From positions 10,416,001 through 10,480,000 of the forward strand of contig NC_091053.1 in assembly GCF_963966145.1 (NCBI RefSeq): a stretch of DNA of 64,000 bases, given 5' to 3'. Shown piece after piece: positions 43,981 through 53,395 of this stretch. The position numbers and the translations under genes are program-made. Each line of letters starts with the position of its first letter. The first letter of the stretch is position 1. Source of the DNA: Tenebrio molitor (taxonomy: Eukaryota > Arthropoda > Insecta > Coleoptera > Tenebrionidae). A model generated the notes under the pieces. It saw only the letters and a list, made by a program, of their open reading frames with translations, was not told the DNA's origin and did not search any database.

Positions 43981-46535
43981 ATTATATGTCACTTGAACTT
44001 TATTCATTTCTATTGCGATTAGATTATCACAGAAAATTTCCCTCGATTTGAAATGAGGTTTCGCAATCCAAGTTTCAGCTCCAACTTTATGTCCTCTATT
44101 GGCCCAGTGCGTTGATAATTTTATATCGCTTCTTTTTTCAACATTTTCCATGGTCTTTCCATATATACAATTAACTAATAATTTAAATAAATCTTTAACA
44201 AATTTAGAAGTTGCTCTATTCCTTAACATGGTATTTAAATTTATATAATTTTGAAGCCACGGTGATTGTTTAAATTTTAAAATTCTATGAATATTATTAA
44301 TAATTAAACCATGTTTTAAACATTGTTTTAAATTTCTGTAATGTATAATATAATTTGTTTTATCACATAGATTTGGAATTAATTTTGCATGTTTTCCATG
44401 GGGGGGTATTATATTTTCTGGGCAAAATGGCATATCATTATGCAGTGAGTGTAATGTTTCGGTATAAATCAAATCCACTTCGAGAACGTATCCAAAATCT
44501 GATGTGTCAGAAAGTTCATTTAAATTAAAATTTTCAATTTCATTTCTAGTTAACCATTCGAAAGATCCCGTAGGTAAATATTGCTTCATAGCATAACCGT
44601 ATAAGTTTGTTGCATCCAAATAAAGAATAAATGAAGATGGTTCCAATAGATTATATTCAGGTAAAAACTTGTTATTGGCGTGACACCATCTTTTAACACA
44701 TGTACTGACACCACTTCGAATTCCTTTTTTAAAAAAGTGAAGCATATCAATTTCTGTCAAGAGTTCCAATTGTACTTTTGTATATTTTAACATTGCATCC
44801 CAGCTGAATGATGGAGCCGTAATATACTGAGCACTATCTAAACCGTAATGTTTAAAACAAGTATTACGGAAATTTTCAAAAATGTCAGCCAACAGTAAAA
44901 TATCTGATTTGAGGTAAATATCCGAATAATCACCTAAAGTATTACAATCGAATACATCCCATACTTTTTGAGCTCGCTCATAATCTGCATCTGAAATATG
45001 TTCTTCTTTTAATTTATCAAAAAAATCATCTTTATCTGGAAGATGTGTAAGATCTAATTTTGACCAATCATCTATAAATGAATAGGGAAATACACCTTTT
45101 TGTCTAATTAAATCAAATTCTTCATCATGCATATAATATTTTCTAATTTCGGTACATTCACTTGACGATAATGTTTTTGCCAATTTTTCTAGGGAAGTAG
45201 GAAGAAAGCGAAGAGAATCTACAAACCGTAGTTTTATATATTTGCGTACCTCCTTTCCTTCTGCATTAACTGAATTACCAACGTGAATGTGTTTACTAAA
45301 TGTAATGTATTTTTCTTTAGTTTTTGCAATTACATCGATATCTTCACCATTTAAAGATAGTTGTTTAATAAACAAGTGACTATCGTAGTTGGTGAGATTG
45401 TGAAAAAAGGCCGGAATAAAATTTGGAAGTTTAAAATTTAGATTACAAGTAGAATGACTTGGACCTCTATATTGTCCGGTTAAATGACAATGATCTTTAA
45501 CTTTAGCCTCTTGACTTGTAAAAGGTCTTTCGCAAATGTAACATGTGCATATTCACTTTCTTGTTCAGCTGTTAAAGGATGCATCGGTTTAATAATATTT
45601 AAATATGTATCATAAATTACTTTGACTTCATTTTCTAAACTATCTAAGAACTCTCTGATGCATTGTTTACCTCGAAACAAACAAAATTTGGAAATATTAT
45701 TATCAAAGGAGCATTTCAAATAATATCCACAGGAATAAGGTTCACGCTTATATGTTTTTAAATGCCATGACTTTTCTGGATCAGGTAAACAATTATCTAA
45801 TGGTTTGAGTAAACATTCAAAGTCTGCATAAATAACGAAAGGAACACGAATTTGTTTTTGAAAATTTGAAAACTCTAATATATTACCAGGAATCATTTTT
45901 CCAATCTTATTTTTTATCGGATCAGTATTAGGAATTTGCACATATAAATACCCACAATCATTTTTACAATGTAATTCTAGTAAATCACGTGTTCGAAAAT
46001 ATTGTAAACATCCATCACATAAATGCTTTTTTCCATTCCGTTTTGTAATTTGACTCGATACTAATTTTGACAAATCTTTAATTGTACAATAATGTTGATT
46101 ACTACCATCATCACTAATTAATAATAAATTTATGTGTATCGGTTTTTTACATCGCGTATAGTATAACGGTCCGACAATTTCATAATTTTGTTGCCCATTC
46201 TGATATAACTTTTCAATACCATAAACGTTAACAGAAGCATTATTTAATTGTTCGAAAATATTTAAACTATCTAACCTTACTGGAAATTCGATACCGTCAA
46301 AGTTGAAAATTTGAGTAAAGTGTGGATAAGATCTCGGATCCCATTCCGGTCCTTCCGGTTTGCAGACTGCAGCTACCGCACTCCAAGCGAAGCAGTAATA
46401 ATCTTGATTGCGAACGTTGACCACAGCATTTCTTTTTTTTTATAGATGCAGGTAAATGAATAAATGATGAAGCTCTGAGTGGGTTGTACTTGCTAAAATT
46501 TAATTCCACGTATATGATGCTTACTAGACTCCATC

Positions 46536-46599
46536 CTAAAACAAACAAAAAAATACATTAATATAATGTAAATAATAATACATGTATAAATTTATTTAC
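46536..46599 (-). other. Spliceosomal-type intron in polB (64 bp)
   Basis: On the minus strand the exon ends CAG and the intron starts GTAAATA. It ends TTTTAG before GATGGAG. Removing it joins two coding segments in frame at a conserved SGW position found in Polinton polymerases. The upstream reading frame otherwise meets a stop two codons into the intron. The small size suits insect introns. Confidence 0.75.
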
Positions 46600-47141
46600 C
46601 TGAATCTTTCTCCAAGAATTCGCTCATTTTGTTCTCAATAACCCCCTTAAAATCCTCAATAATATTACTCCAATTAGAACCCAAAGTTATAATGATGTTT
46701 CTAGTGTTGAAAGATTTTACGTCAAAAAGATTTTGCGATTCCAATGTGTACAGTCCGAACAGCTCCAAGTTTAATTTTACAGTTGTATGTTTCTCAACGT
46801 TTTCCTGAATGAGATTTATCATTTTCTCCCTGATTTCTTCGATAAATTCATTCAAATCAACACAAGTTCTTTCACCGGTTATCCTATAACTTGTAACATT
46901 TGATTCGAATGCTGTTGCGATTTGATGAACACCATCCTCTTCGAGTTTTTTCAAAGATTTGTTTTTATGTTGTGCAGATTTTCGGTGGGAATGTAGTGTT
47001 GTCGCGGGAATTTGAATATCACATGTTGCACATGTAACATATGTGATCATCGAACGTATACGTTTTCTTCTTGAACAACTCTCCTTTTCATGTCTCAGAA
47101 ATGCTCGATTGGTAGTGAAATGTGTCAAACAATTTCCACAT

Positions 47142-47466
47142 TGAACGGTTTGCTAAATATTATAAACCAAAGAAAAAATATACATATTTAGTTGCGCGGT
47201 TTACATTTAGACTGTCTTTAGTTACTATTATTTATCAAATTAAAAAAAAAATTAAAAAATAATTGATAAACAATAGATATCCAGCAAGACCACGTGGAGG
47301 AACAGTCACGCTTGCCATCGCGGGTGTGCTTTTTTTATTTAAACTCTCTCTCTCACTCTTTCTCACTACTCATTCATCCTCACAAATCGCGTAGAGCTAC
47401 TGATAAATCATGAGATATATTTCTAACATTTTGAATCAGAACAGTGTGAACATGATCTTCAAGATC
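47142..47466. other. Gap between polB and the acidic protein gene
   Basis: AT-rich with a CT/GA repeat around 47340-47370. On the minus strand a short ATG-initiated stretch (MASVTVPPRG, about 47316) could be the first polB exon, but no convincing donor site was found. Confidence 0.35.
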
Positions 47467-48702
47467 TTATTCTTCACGATCAGATTCTTCATGATCAGAT
47501 TCCTCACGATTCAGTTCTTCATAAGCGTCGATAAAAATACTGAAAAACTCTTCAAGAATTTCATCATCAGTATCATTATCGACGTTTACATCTCCTAATC
47601 TATCAGAAGCTATACTTGATGCTTCCGAAACACCATCATCGACATCCATATTGATCTCATCCATCTCGACGGCTTGTATCAAAGGGTGATGCAGTTCACC
47701 ATCACCACCCCTCTGATTTACACCGTCAGCGACAGATTGAATCTCTAATATGTTATCGATGATTGGTGCTGGTGAATTTGAACCTATATCGTCGACATCT
47801 TCCAAATCCTCACCAACCTCCACCAAACGTTGATAACCTTGGTCGTTATCACGCATCTGGCTTCTCTTATTTTCCACATCCACCAAACGTTGACAATCGT
47901 AGTTATTGTCACGCATCTGGTGTCTGTCGATTAATTGCTGAGAATTTAAAAGATTTTCATCGAAAGTAGGTACCAAATCACCATAATCATCATCATGAAC
48001 ACCCTGATTATTATTGCCGAGTTGACATTGATTGTAAAGATCATTGATGACAACTTCGGAATAATGATCGAGATTTCCATCACGATGATCATTCACATCT
48101 ACATCAACATTCTCACTTTCTCCACTTTTATTATCGAAAAAATTGAGTAGGGATATATCCCCAAATTCATTACCCATTCCAAAATCGTTTTCTAACACCG
48201 AATCTAAAATTTGTTGTGTATTCGGAATTTCGATAGTTTCTATCGGCTGTGTATCGAGAATTTCAATTGTTTGCGGTTGTGTATCAGGAATTTCAATTAT
48301 TTGGGGTTGTGTATCAGGAATTTCAATTATTTGGGGTTGTGAATCAGGAATTTCGATAATTTGGGGTTGTGTATCAGGAATTTCAATTATTTGGGGTTGT
48401 GTATCCGGAATTTCAATAATTTCCGGTTGAGTGTCTTCAATAATAATTGTTTCAATTCGCGGTTTCTTTATGAGTTTGTCAGAATGGATAATAATTTTAG
48501 AAAGTCTTTTGGGATGTAAAAGACTTCTTAAAAGTGGAGAATCATTCGTACTTACATTTGCAGGTGGACTACGGTTGCGAGATGTACCAGGACGAGCACA
48601 ACTATTACACTCCTGGTCACCACTGCACCCACAGAAATCAGCAAACGCACGTTTCATTTTTATTAACACGATGAAGCACACCACACGAATGAAGCTCCCC
48701 AC
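47467..48702 (-). CDS. Acidic repeat protein with Cys-rich N-terminus
   Basis: 411 residues from the first Met. The more likely start is the Met at 48657 (MKRAFADFCGC), which puts a CGC..(x4)..CNSC cluster at the N-terminus. Residues of about 95-165 are seven to eight copies of a ten-residue unit of the type TQPQIIEIPD (30-bp DNA repeat at 48230-48430). The remainder is Asp/Glu/Asn-rich and low in complexity, including two imperfect copies of a QMRDN..YQRLV motif. Such acidic tails can mimic nucleic acid or act as transactivators; no function is assigned. An AGGTCA array lies just upstream. Confidence 0.7.
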   Translation of the reverse strand: MGSFIRVVCFIVLIKMKRAFADFCGCSGDQECNSCARPGTSRNRSPPANVSTNDSPLLRSLLHPKRLSKIIIHSDKLIKKPRIETIIIEDTQPEIIEIPDTQPQIIEIPDTQPQIIEIPDSQPQIIEIPDTQPQIIEIPDTQPQTIEILDTQPIETIEIPNTQQILDSVLENDFGMGNEFGDISLLNFFDNKSGESENVDVDVNDHRDGNLDHYSEVVINDLYNQCQLGNNNQGVHDDDYGDLVPTFDENLLNSQQLIDRHQMRDNNYDCQRLVDVENKRSQMRDNDQGYQRLVEVGEDLEDVDDIGSNSPAPIIDNILEIQSVADGVNQRGGDGELHHPLIQAVEMDEINMDVDDGVSEASSIASDRLGDVNVDNDTDDEILEEFFSIFIDAYEELNREESDHEESDREE

Positions 48703-48750
48703 GAATGCTCATGATTTTTAAGGGAAAACGAATTGGGTGGGGAGTGGAGT

Positions 48751-48876
48751 GGGGGGAGAGGTCAAGGCCAGGTCAAAGGTCAGGTCAAAGGTCAGGTCAA
48801 AGGTCAAAGGTCAAGGTCGGGTCAAAGGTCAAGGTCGGGTCAGGTCAGGTCAGGTCAGGTCGGGTCGGGTCAGGTT
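48751..48876 (+). promoter_or_regulatory. AGGTCA half-site array (includes DR1 sites)
   Basis: About 120 bp of nearly uninterrupted AGGTCA/GGGTCA words, including several AGGTCAAAGGTCA (two half-sites in direct repeat with one-base spacing, DR1) and TCAAGGTC. The array is 50-170 bp upstream of the acidic protein start (minus strand). The same half-site recurs in both terminal repeats. AGGTCA is the consensus half-site of nuclear hormone receptors. Binding here is inference. Confidence 0.6.
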
Positions 48877-49417
48877 AAGTAAAGTTTTGTTTTACATGTT
48901 TAAACATTTTCTTACATCAAGCATTTCCGAGATATGTATTTAGATTTTTTTGTTTTGTTTTACATGTTTAACCATACTTTAAACATTTCGTCACATCAAA
49001 CATTTCCGAGATATGTATTTAGATTTTTTGTGGTTTTTTTTAAACTTGTAACTTTTTCGTGAATCTTGAGAAAATCTGTTGAAAACTCTATTGGTTGATG
49101 ATCTGAAATTACATTTCTGAAATTTTAAATATATCATGATATATTATTTTCTAACTCTAGCGCTTTTATATTTTTTTTATAATTTCATAATTTCAGAATT
49201 ACTTACCTTGTTTGTTTACATTTTTTTTATGATACATTACTATGTTAAAATGTATTCTAAAATATGTTAGTGTTCATTAATGAACATGAAGTAAAAATTG
49301 TTTTTACTTTCAACTATGCCTTTGAACACCACGATTAAATTAACCAGTCACGTTTATTAGTTGGAAATAAATTCATCTATGCATTGTTGGATTAATTAAA
49401 AAAATTAAAATATATAA
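48877..49417. other. Non-coding Polinton interval
   Basis: AT-rich with a duplicated stretch: GTTTTACATGTTTAA...CATTTCCGAGATATGTATTTAG near 48890-48945 is repeated near 48957-49024. No gene is supported. Confidence 0.5.
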
Positions 49418-49960
49418 TTATAATAATTTATTAACAAATCTACATTTGCATGGTGGGATATAAGTAGCATAATTTAAATTATCCCAAGATTCCTCCTCTT
49501 CTTGGGGTAGCAACTGCTGCAGTTGTTGTAGCACCTGCTGGAATTCTTCTTGCTGCTGCTGCTGTTGTTCTTGATGAGGGGGTTGTAACCCTTGCCCCTG
49601 AATTTGCTGGGGTTGCTGCGATTGTTGTGGGAGTTGCTGCGGTTGTTGTGGGAGTTGCTGCGGTTGTTGTGGTAGTTGCTGCGGCTGTTGGGGGAGTTGC
49701 TGCACCGGGCGAAGTTGTTGGGATCGTTGTTGCTCGATTTTATGCTTCAATTCGAAATATCGAATATTCCGATACCTTTCGTACTCCCTTCGATGGCATT
49801 TCCACATATGTTTCATCATTCTATGACGTAAACAACGGTGAAACTTATCGTAGGGACACTGCACAATATCATCACCACCGTCATATTCTTGTTGAAAATA
49901 CATGTTAACAGCTGCAACCAAGATTACACCAACAACTGACCATCCATCGAGTTTGTTCAC
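49418..49960 (-). CDS. CHHC zinc-finger protein 1 (GTSF1/U11-48K type) with polyQ region
   Basis: 180 residues. Residues 35-55 carry C35-x5-H41-x9-H51-x3-C55 and the CPYDK-x-H signature of CHHC fingers, the class found in GTSF1/Asterix (piRNA pathway), TRM13 and U11-48K. These fingers bind RNA in known members. Residues 7-22 (WSVVGVILVAAVNMYF) are hydrophobic and may be a signal anchor. Residues 75-150 are Gln/Pro-rich repeats (units like QQPQQLP). The C-terminus is acidic, then PPCKCRF. The start codon lies 3 bp from a large inverted repeat. A second CHHC gene is at 50988-51290. Confidence 0.78.
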   Translation of the reverse strand: MNKLDGWSVVGVILVAAVNMYFQQEYDGGDDIVQCPYDKFHRCLRHRMMKHMWKCHRREYERYRNIRYFELKHKIEQQRSQQLRPVQQLPQQPQQLPQQPQQLPQQPQQLPQQSQQPQQIQGQGLQPPHQEQQQQQQEEFQQVLQQLQQLLPQEEEESWDNLNYATYIPPCKCRFVNKLL

Positions 49961-49962
49961 AT

Positions 49963-50119
49963 ATATTTGATTTTCCCCACCACAATCATTCTATAGGTCA
50001 AGGTAAAAATTTTTATTATTTTTTTTTCAAAAAAACCATTTTTTATATTATTTTTTTAAAATAATAAAAAAAATTTTACCTTACAATGCGGAATGAATGT
50101 GGTGGGGAAAATCAAATAT
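49963..50119. repeat. 157-bp inverted repeat (hairpin) in the Polinton
   Basis: The arms ATATTTGATTTTCCCCACCA and TGGTGGGGAAAATCAAATAT are exact complements. Pairing goes on through AATCATTC and, after a few mismatches, AAGGTAAAA. The centre is very AT-rich. AGGTCA occurs in the left arm (49995) and just after the right arm (50120). It may be the promoter of the adjacent gene, a replication signal, or a foldback insertion. Confidence 0.75.
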
Positions 50120-50257
50120 AGGTCAAGTGAAGTGGAACGGTCAGTTGTTGTGTTGGTTGCATAATCATCCTTACCGTTGTATTGCAACTACGCCCGCTAC
50201 GCCCGTACTGGTGATAATTGAATAATTGAAAAATGAAAATAACAAACATTTTTTATA

Positions 50258-50713
50258 TTATTGTTTCAATTTATTATATAACATTGTAACAATTTGCATG
50301 CTGCAGTAACAATTCTCGCTTATATGAAATAAACACATCGGTTTGGATGATTCTAATCGAGGAGTTTCTGGTAATTCTATTACCGGCATCTTAATACACT
50401 TTTCGATAAATTTTGCTTTTTCTTTACCCTTGACATGGACTGAATCACCATCGCTTATTACTTTCTTTAAGATTTGTTGAAATTTCCAATGCGGTACAAA
50501 TCCAGTATCCCATTTTATACAATGATGATTTTTTGATAACCACTTTATTTGATATTGAACATCATCTGGTAGTAATGTAGATGGGAATGGAGGAGCAAAA
50601 ACGTAATGAGCCATTTTATTATTTTTTAAAATTGCCAATTCTTTCGGTATAAATTTATTATTGGTAATTTTAAATCCTTGAATATCTATTAGTACCATAT
50701 TTCTTTGATCCAT
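50258..50713 (-). CDS. Conserved Polinton protein (151 residues), possibly RNase-H-fold
   Basis: Begins VLIDIQGFKITNNKFIPKEL and continues HYVFAPPFPSTLLPDD ... IKWLSKNHHCIKWDTG, then VHVKGKEKAKFI, ending with a Cys/His cluster (MCLFHISENCYCS). The same layout recurs in insect virus-like elements as I recall, without named function. The opening Asp in a beta-strand followed by KEL/KEI resembles the start of RNase-H-like exonucleases, but the remaining acidic residues are not convincing. Frame intact. Confidence 0.6.
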   Translation of the reverse strand: MDQRNMVLIDIQGFKITNNKFIPKELAILKNNKMAHYVFAPPFPSTLLPDDVQYQIKWLSKNHHCIKWDTGFVPHWKFQQILKKVISDGDSVHVKGKEKAKFIEKCIKMPVIELPETPRLESSKPMCLFHISENCYCSMQIVTMLYNKLKQ

Positions 50714-50987
50714 AATACAACTTTTTTTCGCACTCTATCACAAGTCGTACTCTAGATGGACACACTACACTGAATATTGGTTTGGTAACAAATGTTTTTA
50801 AATTATCCAGCTTTATGTCTTTATATTCTTATAATTTCCTCCTCTGCCTTTTCTACTCTTTACGACATTAAATTTTATTATTTATTATGTTCAAATGAAA
50901 CATTCTTAATTTTTTATAATACTTTTATTCTATACATAAGAAAACATTAATTATTACATACATTGTTTTATTACATTAATATTATAT
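50714..50987. other. Intergenic Polinton interval
   Basis: No gene. It should contain the promoter of the 151-residue gene. Confidence 0.4.
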
Positions 50988-51290
50988 TTAAAAAAAATTT
51001 CTTCTGCTTGATCCAGTTAGGGTTCCATTTCCCGAATGTGATAGCTCTGATGATTGTTGTGGTGTTGATGATTGTTGGGGTGGTGGTGGTTGTGGTGTTG
51101 ATTGTTGTGGCAAATGATCATTTGAGGAATGTGATGAATCACAAAATTCATTATAATCATGATGATTATATGATAAATTTTGATAAGTTTCCTCTCCTCT
51201 ACACCGCCATAAATGTCTATTCAAATGTTTCAGTTTTAAACGGTGTCCTTCATTCTTAGGACAGGTCACCCAACGTTCTTCTTCAAGCAT
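50988..51290 (-). CDS. CHHC zinc-finger protein 2
   Basis: 100 residues. C10-x5-H16-x9-H26-x3-C30 (TCPKNEGH ... HLWRC) has the same spacing as protein 1 at 49418-49960. Short of the tail, the two fingers share CP at the start and H(L/M)W(R/K)C at the end. The rest is Gln/Pro/Ser-rich and probably disordered. There is no hydrophobic N-terminus. Two CHHC fingers on separate genes of one element may reflect a split tandem-finger ancestor, since GTSF1-type proteins usually have two. Confidence 0.75.
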   Translation of the reverse strand: MLEEERWVTCPKNEGHRLKLKHLNRHLWRCRGEETYQNLSYNHHDYNEFCDSSHSSNDHLPQQSTPQPPPPQQSSTPQQSSELSHSGNGTLTGSSRRNFF

Positions 51291-51377
51291 CTTGATAAGA
51301 CTGCTCTGCAGATTCTTCTTTCGAATTATTTATTTCATTTACACATTATTCGCTTAACCTACACAAGTATTTTAGTT

Positions 51378-52541
51378 TTACATCTGTCTTACTGCTTTTG
51401 TTGCCGGATTATATGTAAAAATTCGATCATTAATCAACAAAGCATGTGTCATAGTGTTGGCAGGCATTGGAGTACCAGTATCAAATTCTACTCGTACTGT
51501 TACTGCTTGCGTTTGAAAACCTAATTTTTGTCTTGAGCAATCAACAATAATTAAAGGATATTTGTTTTTAAACTCTTCGGAAGTTATATCTGTTTCTGTT
51601 TTTTCTCCAAAATAATAACTTGTTCGAAATTGAGCAAACATTTCATATAGTGTAGAATACTGATTATTGTTGAAGTTATTATTCACATTTTCATATGGAA
51701 ATCTTTCATTATTTAAGTAAATTCTGATATTGTTAAAGTCACACTTATCAAATTGACTATTATTTTTCTTAAATTGACCTGCTCTATTTGTTTGAAATCC
51801 CAGAATAACATATCTTGGAGATTCTAATTTGGTTGCTGTTTTAATCGTATACGAATGTTTACTTATATCTTGTAATGCTGGAAAACTATGCAATTCCCAT
51901 GTACGATGCGCAACCTGTATGTCTTTTCCTTTTTTAATCAAATCTGCCATCGCAGCTTCTTGTCTTAAACCAGGTATTATATGTGGTACTCTCCATGCTA
52001 TTTTGTTTATGATGACTTTTGCTTTTTCATCAGAAGTAGATATTAAAGCATCAACATCACTATTGCTTCGAATCAATACTAGTTCTTGAGCGGTTTGAAC
52101 CATCACTTTTTTATAATCTTCAGCAAATCCAAATATCATCTTTAAAGGAATACAAGCACTAAATTTTCCATTTTCGACAATCTTACTATCACTCGCATTA
52201 AATGATACTATCCCCTTCATGGTACTTGTTAATCCTGGTTTTATATTTGTATCTATTGTGCGTCCGTTAACTTCTAAACGAATTTCACTAAATAAATCTA
52301 ATATTCCATTATTCACAAATTTAGTGGTTGTTGCGGGGGGTTGAGTAGGCTCATCTTTTACGAGTAGACCTTCACAATAAATATAACTTTCACTAGGTAA
52401 TGTAGCCAAATCTTCAGGTAAATTAATTCTTATTTCATCATTATTATTAAACCTAGATGTATAAGATTCATGAGTTTGTACCTTATATCCAGCAATCGAT
52501 TCATCTATGACAACTCCTTCATTGACGTTCAACATTTTCAA
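51378..52541 (-). CDS. Major capsid protein (double jelly-roll, hexon-like)
   Basis: 387 residues. Features of the insect Polinton major capsid family: RFNNNDEIRINLPED near the N-terminus, FSEIRLEVNGRTID, GFAEDYKKVM, LVLIRSNSD, IAWRVPHI, SPRYVILGFQTNRAGQF, LYEMFAQFRTSYY and a C-terminal HALLINDRIFTYNP. This would build the icosahedral shell. The frame is intact, with length close to the related PY-type proteins. It overlaps the small basic gene upstream by 23 nt. The N-terminal Met (MKMLNVNEG) was chosen because it precedes the conserved strand region. Confidence 0.8.
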   Translation of the reverse strand: MKMLNVNEGVVIDESIAGYKVQTHESYTSRFNNNDEIRINLPEDLATLPSESYIYCEGLLVKDEPTQPPATTTKFVNNGILDLFSEIRLEVNGRTIDTNIKPGLTSTMKGIVSFNASDSKIVENGKFSACIPLKMIFGFAEDYKKVMVQTAQELVLIRSNSDVDALISTSDEKAKVIINKIAWRVPHIIPGLRQEAAMADLIKKGKDIQVAHRTWELHSFPALQDISKHSYTIKTATKLESPRYVILGFQTNRAGQFKKNNSQFDKCDFNNIRIYLNNERFPYENVNNNFNNNQYSTLYEMFAQFRTSYYFGEKTETDITSEEFKNKYPLIIVDCSRQKLGFQTQAVTVRVEFDTGTPMPANTMTHALLINDRIFTYNPATKAVRQM

Positions 52542-52692
52542 ACAACGTTAACCCAAGTGATTTTAAAAACCGTTTGTTTTCCTTGCTTAATACTCGTTGC
52601 AAGTTTCTCTTCCTACTAACTTTTCTTCGAACTGTGTATTCCTTTTTATGTGGTTTGCACTTCACTGATAATTTATTAAAAATAATACTCAT
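52519..52692 (-). CDS. Small basic protein (57 residues) upstream of the major capsid gene
   Basis: A short frame from ATG 52692 to TGA 52519. It is very basic, with KCKPHKKEYTVRRKVSRKRN and a C-terminal KRFLKSLGL segment. It fills the gap between the minor and major capsid genes on the same strand and overlaps the latter. Similar small basic frames precede the capsid gene in other Polintons as I recall. It may be a DNA-binding core protein or a virion component. Confidence 0.55.
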   Translation of the reverse strand: MSIIFNKLSVKCKPHKKEYTVRRKVSRKRNLQRVLSKENKRFLKSLGLTLFENVERQ

Positions 52693-52740
52693 TATTGATT
52701 ATCCGTCTTCAAATGTAAACCAACAGTTACGGTTTCGTTT

Positions 52741-53358
52741 CTAAAATTGATCTCTTATTTTAAGGGTTATGTTTCTAATTGTATTTACACTGATTGGTAG
52801 ATAAATTACATGTTCTGGAGATTCTACAATTTTAAAACCTGGAGGTACATTAGGAAAAAATTGATGAATTATATGTGCTGGTTTCCCATTTTGAAAACTA
52901 CTAACGGTTATGTTACATTCTACACATATAGAATTTATTTTCATTATATCTGCTATCTCATCCGAATCATGTGATTGATTCTTTCTTAACAGTTTCTTCC
53001 CAAATCCCAATATAGGTGCAATCGTATTTGGTTTCGTAAAATCTACATCTTCTGTTGCTTTAATGTGACAATGTAAAGTATTATTATTTGCCTTAATGTC
53101 CAGGAAACTTTTTGGAAACAATTTCCCTGTAGCATCTTGTAAATATTTATTTATATCTTGTAGTTGATAACATCCTGTTGGTATTGTGAACTGTTTATAT
53201 CCAAAATAAAATTTATTACATCCATCTTGAATATTAGGTATTGAATTATAAACTTCAAAGTTCGTTAAACCCAAAGTGCACTTTTTATTACTTGCATTAA
53301 TTGGAGGATTAAAATCAGACGATAAAATAGACGAACGACCTGTTAATACGAAGAACAT
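52741..53358 (-). CDS. Minor capsid protein (penton-like, single jelly-roll)
   Basis: 205 residues. Begins with a hydrophobic strand (MFFVLTGRSSILSSDF), then CTLGLTNFEVYNSIPNI, IPTGCYQLQDINKYL and ILGFGKKLL. It ends with HVIYLPISVNTIRNITLKIRD, the arrangement seen in Polinton minor capsid proteins that occupy the fivefold vertices. The frame is intact. It lies next to the protease and major capsid genes, as in other Polintons. Confidence 0.82.
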   Translation of the reverse strand: MFFVLTGRSSILSSDFNPPINASNKKCTLGLTNFEVYNSIPNIQDGCNKFYFGYKQFTIPTGCYQLQDINKYLQDATGKLFPKSFLDIKANNNTLHCHIKATEDVDFTKPNTIAPILGFGKKLLRKNQSHDSDEIADIMKINSICVECNITVSSFQNGKPAHIIHQFFPNVPPGFKIVESPEHVIYLPISVNTIRNITLKIRDQF

Positions 53359-53395
53359 TTTTTCTCACCACTTTAACTTCAAATGATTATATTAT

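Larger units (their letters stand above)
42891..47141 (-). pseudogene. polB: Polinton DNA polymerase B (protein-primed type), inactivated
   Basis: Family-B polymerase that would replicate the element's DNA. From the N-terminus: a C2H2-like finger (CGNC ... H....C), a helical region and a 64-bp intron. The exonuclease part follows (VIYADFECLL, Exo I), then a zinc motif (CYIC ... HCHLTG). Palm motif A is FILYLDATNLYGYAM, motif B is FKLLVNCIYGKTMEN and motif C is YTDTDS, and an intact thumb ends at 42891. Three lesions are seen. A one-base change in an A run at about 46432-46441 shifts the frame. A second frameshift lies near 45550. A 445-bp foldback insertion at 43536-43980 sits just upstream of the conserved PIYAGF segment. 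The first exon may begin further upstream, because a splice-acceptor-like TTTAG precedes the first visible codon. Confidence 0.92.

Noticed and set aside
48143..48430. Plus-strand frame with GISIIWGCVS repeats
   Set aside because: Antisense shadow of the TQPQIIEIPD repeat gene.
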